Source: Candidatus Sulfotelmatobacter sp. (GTDB lineage Bacteria; Acidobacteriota; Terriglobia; Terriglobales; Acidobacteriaceae). Taken from it: a stretch of DNA of 11,887 nt. The stretch lies in the NCBI GenBank assembly GCA_030037515.1, contig JASHRE010000086.1, positions 1 to 11,887 on the forward strand, written 5' to 3'. Of this stretch, positions 1 to 6,389 are shown in pieces. The notes under the pieces are model-generated. The model saw only the letters and a list, made by a program, of their open reading frames with translations, made no database searches and had not been told where the DNA came from. The translations under genes and the position numbers were made by a program. Within the stretch, counting starts at the first letter, position 1; each line of letters begins with the position of its first letter.

Positions 1-31
1 GATGGTGAAGGTCGGCAACATAAAAGGCCAT
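1..31 (-). CDS. N-terminus of an unidentified protein, cut by the window edge
   Basis: An ATG at 31-29 on the minus strand opens a frame reading MAFYVADLHH before the window ends. The string ADLHxH resembles the opening of PHP-domain proteins, which begin with a metal-binding DLHxHS motif, but ten residues are too few to assign a family. No Shine-Dalgarno sequence is visible before the ATG. A possible extended -10 element lies 75 bases upstream. An ATG at 21-19 in another frame is an alternative start. The reading is a guess from a very short stretch. Confidence 0.25.
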   Translation of the reverse strand, partial: MAFYVADLHH

Positions 32-105
32 GTAGGAACGGCCGGCCGCGGCCGTCCATCCGAGCGAAGCCCGGCAGTGCAGTTGGGGAAGAACTACGCG
101 CAAAT

Positions 106-114
106 AGTATACCA
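106..114 (-). promoter_or_regulatory. Possible extended -10 promoter element
   Basis: Read on the minus strand this is TGGTATACT, which fits an extended -10 (TGnTATAAT-like). No good -35 is seen at the usual spacing. It would start a transcript near position 99, running leftward through a short palindrome (ACGGCC at 38-43 with GGCCGT at 50-55) into the partial gene at the window edge. The rest of the stretch from 1 to 228 shows no convincing gene. Confidence 0.25.
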
Positions 115-228
115 ACGACGAAAGATGGAGGGAGAGGAGCATAACTCTACTGCGGGTGATCACTTCGGGCCGTTTTGCCAGAAGCAGGTATTTCCCGGGA
201 AGGCTTTCCCATCGGCGCCACATCTGCG

Positions 229-570
229 TCAGTGATGTGCCAACCATATCGATCCGATGAAAAGGCACACCAGAACCAGCATCAGTCCGCTGAACACGAT
301 CGAGATCACGGAAATCAAATTCCGCAAACTCTGTCCCGGCGAAAAGGATTTTCCTAGCCACACGATCGCTGCTACTTGAGCGCCGACCATGGCGATGATG
401 CCCCACAGCGCGAATGATTCCTCCAGCCCGCCAGCCAGCACGGCAATTCCAGTTGCCTTGGTGTTGGACATGCCCCGGAACGCGTAGGCCAGACCAACAG
501 CGGTCGGAACCCAGGGCACCCACGTCAACACCACTCCAAAGAGGAATCTTTTTGTATTTGGATTCGTCAC
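229..570 (-). CDS. Small three-helix integral membrane protein, unknown function
   Basis: This 113-residue protein starts at a GTG only 2 nt after the stop of the ATP-grasp gene, so it is probably translated from the same mRNA. An in-frame extension upstream would lie inside the ATP-grasp gene and is rejected. After a short polar N-terminus (TNPNTKR) it has hydrophobic segments at about residues 9-31, 39-72 (interrupted by the pair EE near 50) and 84-110. It ends in AHH with no soluble domain. I do not recognise the family. From its position it may be the membrane partner (export, anchoring or sensing) of the esterase/ATP-grasp pair, but nothing in the sequence proves this. The start is chosen from gene spacing; the Shine-Dalgarno sequence is weak. 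Confidence 0.7.
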   Translation of the reverse strand: MTNPNTKRFLFGVVLTWVPWVPTAVGLAYAFRGMSNTKATGIAVLAGGLEESFALWGIIAMVGAQVAAIVWLGKSFSPGQSLRNLISVISIVFSGLMLVLVCLFIGSIWLAHH

Positions 571-572
571 AA

Positions 573-1556
573 CTACACCGTTAGCTTCTTGCGCGTTGAA
601 GATTTTCTCGGCCTTGCGCCATCTCCCGCCAGCAAACTCGCCCAATGCAGATCCTTTAGCGGATTCTCGCCGCTCACGGCCTTTTTCACCGCCATCTCGG
701 CAACCGCCTTCACGATCCAAGCGAAATTTTCCTTCCCCACGGAATTTACGTCCGCGTCGGGAGCCGGATTCAGAAAGTCAATCGCATACGGAACACCTTT
801 CTCGACGGCGAACTCAACGGTGTTCAAGTCGTAGCCTAGGGAGCGGCAGAGAGTCAGCGCATCTTTCTCGATCCGATCGCGCAACTCTGGCGAAGACGGC
901 GGCGGATTGCCCTTGACGTACCGCTCATGGTGCGGTGCCTTGGGATCGTATTTCATGATGTGTACTTGTTCCTGACCGACGACATAGCAGCGGTAATACT
1001 CGTCAAATTCGACGCCGCGCTGCAATGTCATACAGAGATCGCCGGTCTGGTTGTAGTGATGGAAGAATTCCTCCGGCGAATGCACTTTGTAGACGTGCTT
1101 CCATCCACCGCCGGAGTAGGGCTTGAGGAAAGAGGGGAACCCGACATAATCGAAAAGCTCCCGCCAGTTCAGCGGATAGATGAGATTCCGCATCGATTGA
1201 TCCGTTGTGCCCTCGGGATGCTTGTTGTGCGGCAGGATCACGGTCGGCGGAATCGCCACTCCCAACTCGTGTGCCAGCGAGTAATTGAAAAACTTGTCAT
1301 CGGCGGTCCACCAGAACGGGTTATTGACGACGATCGTTCCGTGCAGAGCGGCATTCTTCAGGCAAGCCCGATAGAACTGGATGTCCTGCGAGATGCGGTC
1401 GATGATGACGTCGTATTGCTTGGGCTCATCCATGCGGATGCCGCCGATCTTCACAAATTCGGCGGTCACCTCGTGGACGCCCATCGAGTTGATCTTGTCG
1501 ACCACAGCGGGTGGAAACGTGTTTTCCATGCCAAACAAAATCCCGATTTTCTTCAC
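573..1556 (-). CDS. ATP-grasp family ligase (RimK/glutathione-synthetase-like)
   Basis: This 327-residue protein has the layout of ATP-grasp carboxylate-amine or carboxylate-thiol ligases, which activate a carboxylate as an acyl phosphate and join it to an amine. The N-terminal domain begins KKIGILFGMENTF. The central ATP-grasp part has a nucleotide-binding lysine in PSFLKP (K145), followed by a flexible glycine loop SGGGWKHV (148-155). The C-terminal part has probable magnesium ligands E248 (TVEF), D260 and N263 (AIDFLNP). The GTG at 1556 is preceded by GGAG at 8-nt spacing, which favours it over the ATG nine codons later. The esterase lies 210 bp upstream and a small membrane protein starts 2 nt downstream. 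The basic tail (RPRKSSTRKK) is probably disordered. The substrate is unknown: the fold is fairly certain, the reaction is inferred. Confidence 0.85.
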   Translation of the reverse strand: MKKIGILFGMENTFPPAVVDKINSMGVHEVTAEFVKIGGIRMDEPKQYDVIIDRISQDIQFYRACLKNAALHGTIVVNNPFWWTADDKFFNYSLAHELGVAIPPTVILPHNKHPEGTTDQSMRNLIYPLNWRELFDYVGFPSFLKPYSGGGWKHVYKVHSPEEFFHHYNQTGDLCMTLQRGVEFDEYYRCYVVGQEQVHIMKYDPKAPHHERYVKGNPPPSSPELRDRIEKDALTLCRSLGYDLNTVEFAVEKGVPYAIDFLNPAPDADVNSVGKENFAWIVKAVAEMAVKKAVSGENPLKDLHWASLLAGDGARPRKSSTRKKLTV

Positions 1557-1678
1557 GACGTATGCTCCATTTTTAGCCTTTGCGAGCTGCCATCCGGAGC
1601 GTCGCCGGGACACTCGGGGCCACGGCGAAGCCGCGCCCTTCCCAAAACCAACTCCGCCGTCGGGATGCGTTGTTCCCA

Positions 1679-1700
1679 GGTCTCGCAAATCCGCGAGACC
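1679..1700. repeat. Perfect 8-bp palindrome in the esterase/ATP-grasp spacer
   Basis: GGTCTCGC and GCGAGACC form an 8-bp stem around a 6-nt loop. Two more G-C pairs extend it beyond one mismatch on the outside. It lies in the 210-bp spacer of the minus-strand cassette. There is no T-run on either side, so it does not look like a standard terminator. The surrounding spacer also carries GC-rich short hairpins such as CGGC-gaa-GCCG. I suspect a dispersed intergenic element common in acidobacterial genomes; only one copy is in this window. It could also act as an RNA-processing or stability element between the two genes. Confidence 0.6.
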
Positions 1701-1765
1701 CGGTGCCCGCAAAGCTTTGAACTCACGTTCTATCCCAACCCAATTCTCTAACCACCGACACAGCG

Positions 1766-2476
1766 TCAAAAATACTTCTGCGCCATTCGCAACCACAGCG
1801 GCCAGTCGTGCCTGGAATGATCGTTCCAAACATCCAGCCAGTGAGGAACAGCCTTGCCGTTCAGAATCGACGAAAATTTTACGTTCTGGTCCAGGCACAT
1901 ATCCCAATCGGCCGAACCCAGCACGATTTTCATCCGCCGATAACGGCTCAGGTACCAATCGTCGCTGATGTTCGGCACGAAATCCGGCGGATTGTTGAAA
2001 TAACAATCGTCATCGTAATAGCCGTCCAAAAACTGATGAATGTCAAACGCGCCACTCATGCTCACGCAATGCGTCGCCACGTCGGGGTGCTTCAGGGAGA
2101 AATTGACCGCGTGATATCCGCCTAAGCTACAGCCCGTGACCGCCAGTTGCCATGCCGGATTCTTCCAGCGAATGAAGGGCACGAATTCGTGCAGGATATA
2201 GCGCTCATATTGCACGTGCCGCATGACCCGCACGCGGGGATGCACGCCCTGGTTGTACCAGCTCTCCGTGTCGACGCTGTCGGGGCAGAAAACCTGGAGC
2301 TCGCCGCGCTCGATTTTCGGCGTTAGCGTGCCGATCATGCCACGATCTTCGTACTCGAAGAATTTTCCCATGGAGGTGGGAAACGCCAGTATCGGGGTGC
2401 CAGCATGGCCGAAAACCAGCGCCTCCATGTCGCGATGCAGTTCCTGGCTGTAGCCTTTGTGATATTCGCGATTCAT
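1766..2476 (-). CDS. Putative esterase, alpha/beta hydrolase (esterase D-like)
   Basis: This 236-residue protein opens with MNREYHKGYS, a characteristic start for this hydrolase family, and the ATG at 2476 was chosen for that reason; a TTG four codons upstream is rejected. The nucleophile elbow is GCSLGG with catalytic serine S117. The acid is probably D190 or D192 in GSADWD, and the histidine is H223 in HSRHDW. The order Ser, Asp, His and the overall length match the putative esterase family (esterase D and antigen 85 relatives). No signal peptide is seen, so it should be cytoplasmic. It is the first gene of a minus-strand group with the ATP-grasp gene. A hydrolase beside a ligase suggests trimming, release or recycling of the ligase product, which is inference. 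No clear Shine-Dalgarno sequence precedes the start. Confidence 0.85.
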   Translation of the reverse strand: MNREYHKGYSQELHRDMEALVFGHAGTPILAFPTSMGKFFEYEDRGMIGTLTPKIERGELQVFCPDSVDTESWYNQGVHPRVRVMRHVQYERYILHEFVPFIRWKNPAWQLAVTGCSLGGYHAVNFSLKHPDVATHCVSMSGAFDIHQFLDGYYDDDCYFNNPPDFVPNISDDWYLSRYRRMKIVLGSADWDMCLDQNVKFSSILNGKAVPHWLDVWNDHSRHDWPLWLRMAQKYF

Positions 2477-2520
2477 TCGAGAATGCAAACGGATTGCAAA
2501 GCCGACCTCGTTCGCGCCGT

Positions 2521-2536
2521 CTTCGGACAGCCGAAG
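2521..2536. promoter_or_regulatory. Short hairpin upstream of the esterase gene
   Basis: CTTCGG and CCGAAG make a 6-bp stem with a 4-nt loop, 45 bp before the esterase start and probably in its leader or promoter region. A TAAGAT that could be a weak -10 lies just upstream of it on the minus strand, without a convincing -35. It may be an operator or a leader hairpin. The remaining sequence between the esterase start and 2625 shows nothing else I can support. Confidence 0.35.
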
Positions 2537-2624
2537 TATCTTACCCGATTCCCCTGAAAATAGGCCCGCCCGGTCTGAGACATCATTCTGGAATGGAGGA
2601 AAACGGGGGTTGCGCGCCGAGAAA

Positions 2625-2647
2625 GAGGCGGCTGCCCAAACCGCCTC
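2625..2647 (-). terminator. Probable intrinsic terminator after the NTF2-like remnant
   Basis: GAGGCGG and CCGCCTC form a 7-bp GC stem with a 9-nt loop. Read on the minus strand it comes 12 nt after the stop codon of the NTF2-like fragment and is followed by TTTCTC, a short and imperfect T-tract. It suggests that this remnant was once the 3' end of a functional transcript. Confidence 0.5.
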
Positions 2648-2659
2648 GAGTCACTCGTG

Positions 2660-2848
2660 TTATTCCGGCTTCAACATGTGCACGGCGATAAGCTGCCAGT
2701 TATGGCCATGCGGTTGAAAAACAGTAGTCGTGCGAATCTGTTCAGGTTTGTGCGAAACCTGCATTTCTACTGTCCCCATCAGCACGGCTGTATCGCCCAG
2801 GGGCCGCACGGTCGAATCTTTGACGACGGATTTCGAGAGGTGGTTCAG
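2660..2848 (-). pseudogene. 3' fragment of an NTF2-like (DUF4440/SnoaL-type) gene
   Basis: The last 50-60 residues before the stop at 2660 read like the C-terminal sheet of an NTF2-like protein: STVRPLGDTAVLMGTVEMQ, then TTVFQPHG and HNWQLIAVHMLKPE. This matches the usual pattern of V-x-G-D-x-A-V, a strand, then W-Q-L-x-x-x-H in DUF4440/SnoaL-like domains. The helical N-terminal half (normally a stretch around AYNxGDxxxL) is not found in the upstream part of this frame, nor in the other two minus-strand frames. The same frame continues upstream into the start of the TPR gene and looks non-coding. It is best read as a decayed gene of which only the 3' end survives, perhaps truncated when the TPR/CLC pair was juxtaposed. 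A frameshifted or highly divergent intact gene is the alternative. Confidence 0.5.
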
Positions 2849-3010
2849 AGACACCCCATCCGCTGGGGGTTGATTTTCGACTGGGCCCGGTTCGACCGGA
2901 TAGACACCCGGGTAAAAGGAAGCATATTTTTCGGCACCTGGGGCCTCCCCGCTGACGCGCACCGGCGCAGCCCCCACGCGCCGCCATGATTTAATATCGG
3001 ATTGCGATAC

Positions 3011-4198
3011 ATGACAAAGTTCCTCCACAAGATCTTCCCGCGCTCCGCGATCCTCGTGCTCGTGCTTCTGACGCTTGCCGCTGTGGTCGGATTCGCGGTG
3101 GTGGGGCATCTGGTGACGCGCTACAACGCCAACCAGCAGGCGCGTGGAAGAAGGCTCTACGCGCAGGGACTGGCCGATCTGAACTCGGGCAATCCCAACC
3201 AAGCGCTGGAAGAACTGCGTGCCGCGCTAAGCTGCGACCCCAACAACGGCCAATATGAACTGAGTTTGGGACGGGCGCTGCGCGACACCGGCCGGCTGGA
3301 TGAAGCCGAGTCGTATCTCGAATCGTTGTGGCAGCGCACGCCCGAAGATGGCACCATCAATCTGGCCCTGGCGCGCGTGGCGGCGCGGCGTGGCTCGATC
3401 AACGACGCACTGCGCTACTATCACAACGCCATGTACGGCATCTGGGCGTCGGATGTGGATGGCAATCGCCGTAAGGCGCAGACCGAGTTGATCGAGTTCC
3501 TGCTGCAGAAGAACGCTCTGGCAGAGGCGCGTTCGGAACTGGTTTCGCTGGCCGCCTGGTTGCCGCCCGACCCGGTTCTCCAGCTGCGCACCGCGGAACT
3601 CATGCTGCAGGCGCACGACTACGGCGATGCGCTGGCCGAATATGAGCGCGTGTTGCGCCTCGACCACGGAAATGCCGTCGCGCTCGCCGGCGCCGGACAG
3701 ACGGCCTACCGCGCCGGGAGCTATCGAACGGCGCAGCGCTATTTGCAGGCCGCGGTGAGCGCCAACGCGACAGACGCGAATTTGCGCGACCTGCTTGCTT
3801 CCACCAACACGATTTTGCGGACCAATCCATTTGCGCGGCGGATCTCCGACGCGGAACGCAATCGCCGTCTGGCGGCTGCATTTGACGCTGCCGGCCAACG
3901 CCTCACCAACTGCGCGCAACAAAGGGGGATCAGCCTGACGACGGTCAAACCTGCCGCCTCTTCACTCTCGGCCCCGCCCGGTTCGGCACCTTCGCTGGTG
4001 TCGCTCGAATCGCGTTGGCTGGCCATCAAGCCGGACCTTCGCCGTTTGCGCTACGAGGAAGAAAACGATTTGCCGGATGTCATCATGGACCTGGTTTTTT
4101 CGATTGAGCAGCAGACGGCTCTAGATTGCGGAGCGCCACAGGACCTCAACCATGCGCTGCTGATGATTGCGCGGAATCCGGACACGGCGGACGAATGA
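3011..4198 (+). CDS. Membrane-anchored TPR-repeat protein
   Basis: This 395-residue protein has a short positively charged N-terminus, one hydrophobic segment at about residues 11-34 (ILVLVLLTLAAVVGFAVVGH) and then a helical repeat region. Tetratricopeptide units are visible around residues 47-80 (LYAQGLADLNSGNPNQALEE), 81-114 (LGRALRDTGRLDEAESYLE), 115-145, and 190-260 (ALAEYERVLRLDHGNAVALA, then YRTAQRYLQAAV). There is no typical cleavage site, so the segment is probably a membrane anchor with the repeats outside the cytoplasm. The C-terminal 100 residues have a Ser/Ala/Pro-rich linker, then a helical tail. The ATG at 3011 is preferred to a TTG nine bases upstream; the Shine-Dalgarno signal is weak. 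Its TGA overlaps the ATG of the CLC gene, implying coupled translation. TPR arrays usually mount protein partners; the partner is unknown. Confidence 0.85.
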   Translation: MTKFLHKIFPRSAILVLVLLTLAAVVGFAVVGHLVTRYNANQQARGRRLYAQGLADLNSGNPNQALEELRAALSCDPNNGQYELSLGRALRDTGRLDEAESYLESLWQRTPEDGTINLALARVAARRGSINDALRYYHNAMYGIWASDVDGNRRKAQTELIEFLLQKNALAEARSELVSLAAWLPPDPVLQLRTAELMLQAHDYGDALAEYERVLRLDHGNAVALAGAGQTAYRAGSYRTAQRYLQAAVSANATDANLRDLLASTNTILRTNPFARRISDAERNRRLAAAFDAAGQRLTNCAQQRGISLTTVKPAASSLSAPPGSAPSLVSLESRWLAIKPDLRRLRYEEENDLPDVIMDLVFSIEQQTALDCGAPQDLNHALLMIARNPDTADE

Positions 4199-5964
4199 AA
4201 GATCTGACGACAGCCTCTGCTGCCATGACTGCCCGGGCGGAACACCCGGTTCGCTTTCTCGGACCACGTCGTTTGTTTGAAGCCTTCGAGGATGTTTTCG
4301 ATGAAGAGAGCTTCTTTCTCATTGTTTCCGTGTTCATTGGAATCTTCTCCGGCCTGGCGGTGGTTTGCTTTCGCATCGCGATTGACTGGACGCACCTGGC
4401 TCTGTTAGGTCCGTTGCCGCCGGTGCATAGCTGGCGGATTCTGGTTGTGCCGTCGACGGTTGGGCTGGGCGTGGCGATTCTTGTCGTCCATGTTTTTCCG
4501 GCCATTCGGGGCAGCGGCGTGAATCAGACCAAAGCCGCGCTCTACATCTTCAACGGATTCATTCCGTTTCGCACCGCGATTGGCAAGTTCTTGTGCGCCG
4601 CGCTGGCCATCGGCTCCGGACAATCGCTCGGTCCGGAGGATCCCTCGCTGCAAATCGGCGCTAGCCTGGCTTCGGCGTTGGGACGCCGGCTGAAACTTTC
4701 ACGCGAGAAATTGCGCTTGATGGCTCCGGTCGGGGCGGCGGCCGGTCTGGCCGCAGCGTTCAACGCTCCCATTTCTGCGGTGCTGTTTGTGATCGAAGAA
4801 GTGATCGGACGCTGGAGTGCGGGCATTTTGGGTTCCGTTGTTCTTTCCGCCGTGGCCAGCGTGGTCGTGGAACGCTGGTTCCTCGGTTCCGAACCGATCT
4901 TCCGCATTCCGGTGACGGCGTTCAAACGGCCGTCGGAATTGCTCGCCTATCTCGTTCTAGGAATTGTGGGCGGAGTGGCGGCGGTGATTTTTGCCAAGGC
5001 GATCGGCTTTCTTCGTCCGCGATTGAAGGCGATGCCGCGCTGGACGCAGTATTTCCAGCCCGCGATCGCCGGACTGTTGATCGGCTTAATCGGCTATTTC
5101 GGCTTTCCTCAAGTGATGGGCGCCGGTTACGACTACATGGATCAGGCCATGCACGGCCAATATGTGTGGCAGCTTCTGGCCACTCTGGCGGCATTGAAAA
5201 TAGTTGCGACCACGCTTTCTTTCGTGAGCGGAACTCCGGGTGGAATGTTCGCGCCCGCGCTGTTCGTGGGAGCCATGCTCGGCGGAGCCGTCGGCGGCGT
5301 TGAACGCTATCTGTTTCCTCATCTGGTTGGATCGACCGGTACCTACGCCTTGGTCGGGATGGGGGTGCTATTTGCCGGATTCCTGCGTGCTCCCATGACT
5401 TCAGTGTTCATGGTGCTCGAAGTCAGCGGCAACTACGAGATCATTGTTCCCGTGATCGTCGCCAACACATTCGCGTATCTGGTTTCTCGGAGTCTGGAGC
5501 CGATTCCGATTTTTGATCTCCTGACGCGACAGGATGGCCTGGTACTGCCGTCGCTCGAGGAAGAACGCGAAGAGGCGATTCTGCGGGTGGAGGATGCGGT
5601 GCTGCCGGCACCAGCGATTATTCTGAGCGCGGCCGACTATATCGACGCGGCTGCGCGGCGGATCGAAAACTCGACGCAGACACTTTTTCCCGTACGTCTG
5701 CAGCCAAGCGGATGGGGTGCGATTACCCGCGAACAAATCGAGCGTCGGTTCAAAGAAGGGAAGGGCGAACACACCATCGGTTCTCTGATTTCCGCTCAAC
5801 CGCTGCCCTCGCTTTATCCCGATCTTCCGCTCGAGTCCGCTTTGCGCTTCGTGCAGAATTGCCCGATCGTCCCCGTGGTCAATCGCGCCAACCCGCAAAA
5901 GCTGGAAGGAATTGTTACCAGCCAGTCGGTGTTTGCAAAGTACGCCCCGCCGCGACGCGACTGA
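4195..5964 (+). CDS. CLC-type chloride channel/transporter with CBS-like tail
   Basis: This 589-residue integral membrane protein moves chloride across the inner membrane. Family hallmarks are RGSGVN (S107), GSGQSLGPEDPSLQIGA (E148, the external gating glutamate), FNAPISAVLFVIEE (E202, matching the internal proton glutamate) and TPGGMFAP (349-354). Both coupling glutamates are present, which suggests H+/Cl- exchange rather than a pure channel. Two hallmark positions deviate: the usual GxEGP reads GPEDP (D149), and the usual pore tyrosine falls on F440 (PIPIF). After the membrane domain, residues 464-580 look like a pair of divergent CBS domains, which often bind adenine nucleotides and regulate transport. 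The ATG overlaps the stop of the TPR gene (ATGA), so the two are probably one transcriptional unit. Confidence in family is high; the exchange mode is inferred. Confidence 0.92.
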   Translation: MKDLTTASAAMTARAEHPVRFLGPRRLFEAFEDVFDEESFFLIVSVFIGIFSGLAVVCFRIAIDWTHLALLGPLPPVHSWRILVVPSTVGLGVAILVVHVFPAIRGSGVNQTKAALYIFNGFIPFRTAIGKFLCAALAIGSGQSLGPEDPSLQIGASLASALGRRLKLSREKLRLMAPVGAAAGLAAAFNAPISAVLFVIEEVIGRWSAGILGSVVLSAVASVVVERWFLGSEPIFRIPVTAFKRPSELLAYLVLGIVGGVAAVIFAKAIGFLRPRLKAMPRWTQYFQPAIAGLLIGLIGYFGFPQVMGAGYDYMDQAMHGQYVWQLLATLAALKIVATTLSFVSGTPGGMFAPALFVGAMLGGAVGGVERYLFPHLVGSTGTYALVGMGVLFAGFLRAPMTSVFMVLEVSGNYEIIVPVIVANTFAYLVSRSLEPIPIFDLLTRQDGLVLPSLEEEREEAILRVEDAVLPAPAIILSAADYIDAAARRIENSTQTLFPVRLQPSGWGAITREQIERRFKEGKGEHTIGSLISAQPLPSLYPDLPLESALRFVQNCPIVPVVNRANPQKLEGIVTSQSVFAKYAPPRRD

Positions 5965-5995
5965 CGACAACACCCCGGGGATGAATGCGCATCTT

Positions 5996-6024
5996 GCCGG
6001 AGCCGGAGGGGAAACCGGTTCGGC
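5996..6024 (+). terminator. Weak hairpin after the CLC gene
   Basis: GCCG (5996-5999) with CGGC (6021-6024), and CCGG (6003-6006) with CCGG (6015-6018), can form a stem broken by a small internal loop, 31 bp after the CLC stop. There is no T-run. It is the only structure seen that could end the TPR/CLC transcript. Confidence 0.3.
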
Positions 6025-6096
6025 GGCGCAGAAACGGACAGAACCGCGGCTGTGCAGTCGCGAACAGTCCGGTCCACGAATGACAGAATTCAGGCG

Positions 6097-6118
6097 AAAA
6101 AAAGCATCCGGCTGGGAC
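6097..6118 (-). terminator. Possible terminator of the 32-residue membrane gene
   Basis: Read on the minus strand, a weak TCCG/CGGA stem begins 3 nt after the stop of the small membrane gene and is followed by TGC and seven T residues. The T-tract is clear, but the stem is only 4-5 bp. Confidence 0.35.
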
Positions 6119-6121
6119 GGA

Positions 6122-6220
6122 CTATTTCTTGTACCAGTAGATCGCCACCGCGATGAGAACGACAGTGATGATCCAGAGAATGATGTCCTTGCTGCGGTTC
6201 TTTTCCTTTGCCTCGGCCAT
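6122..6220 (-). CDS. 32-residue single-helix membrane microprotein
   Basis: The ATG at 6220 opens a 33-codon frame. The product begins MAEAKEKNRSKD, a highly charged N-terminus, followed by IILWIITVVLIAVAIYWY and then KK before the stop. A polar head, one helix of about 18 hydrophobic residues and a basic end are what a real small membrane protein looks like, and unlikely from random GC-rich sequence. No Shine-Dalgarno sequence is visible. TTGAAT (6257-6252) and TGTACT (6233-6228) on the minus strand could be a weak promoter placing the start almost at the ATG, which would make a leaderless mRNA; this is speculative. The gene stands alone between the CLC gene and the secreted LolA-like gene. 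I do not recognise a family. Confidence 0.6.
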   Translation of the reverse strand: MAEAKEKNRSKDIILWIITVVLIAVAIYWYKK

Positions 6221-6275
6221 GCTGGGAAGTACAGCACAGGGGCCGCTGTCGATTCAAGTGTCGTGTTAAGCACGG

Positions 6276-6303
6276 CCTCGCAATCAGAATGCGATTGTTG
6301 AGG
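6276..6303. repeat. Imperfect stem-loop abutting palindromic repeat copy A
   Basis: CCTCGCAATC (6276-6285) pairs with GATTGTTGAGG (6293-6303), allowing one wobble and one bulge, around a 7-nt loop. Its last bases are the first bases of the adjacent 43-bp palindromic repeat. It sits between the secreted LolA-like gene and the 32-residue gene. Confidence 0.4.
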
Positions 6304-6342
6304 TGGCCCACCCTGGTCGCGCTTCTGGCCACAGGGTGGGCG
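6300..6342 (+). repeat. Palindromic intergenic repeat, copy A
   Basis: GCCCACCCTG (6306-6315) and CAGGGTGGGC (6332-6341) form a perfect 10-bp stem with a 16-nt loop. The whole 43-bp unit beginning GAGGTG matches the reverse complement of 11300-11342 at 34 of 43 positions. It lies 48 bp after the stop of the minus-strand secreted protein gene and may work as a terminator-like or REP-like element. No T-run follows it. Confidence 0.75.
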
Positions 6343-6389
6343 AGTTGACTTGCCCATGCGGCTTTCGACCCGAGAACCTCAGGTTCGGC

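Noticed and set aside
927..1751. Long open frame on the plus strand opposite the ATP-grasp gene
   Set aside because: It is antisense to a protein with clear ATP-grasp motifs and shows no family resemblance itself.
1557..2006. N-terminal extension of the ATP-grasp gene by 150 codons
   Set aside because: It would run through the structured spacer and into the esterase gene; a GTG with good Shine-Dalgarno at 1556 gives the proper domain start.
3002..3010. TTG start for the TPR gene
   Set aside because: It adds three residues only; the ATG at 3011 is the better codon and gives a normal basic N-terminus.
5401..6357. 318-codon minus-strand frame over the CLC 3' end and beyond
   Set aside because: Its product is arginine- and proline-rich with no motif, and it overlaps the CLC domain and the 32-residue gene.
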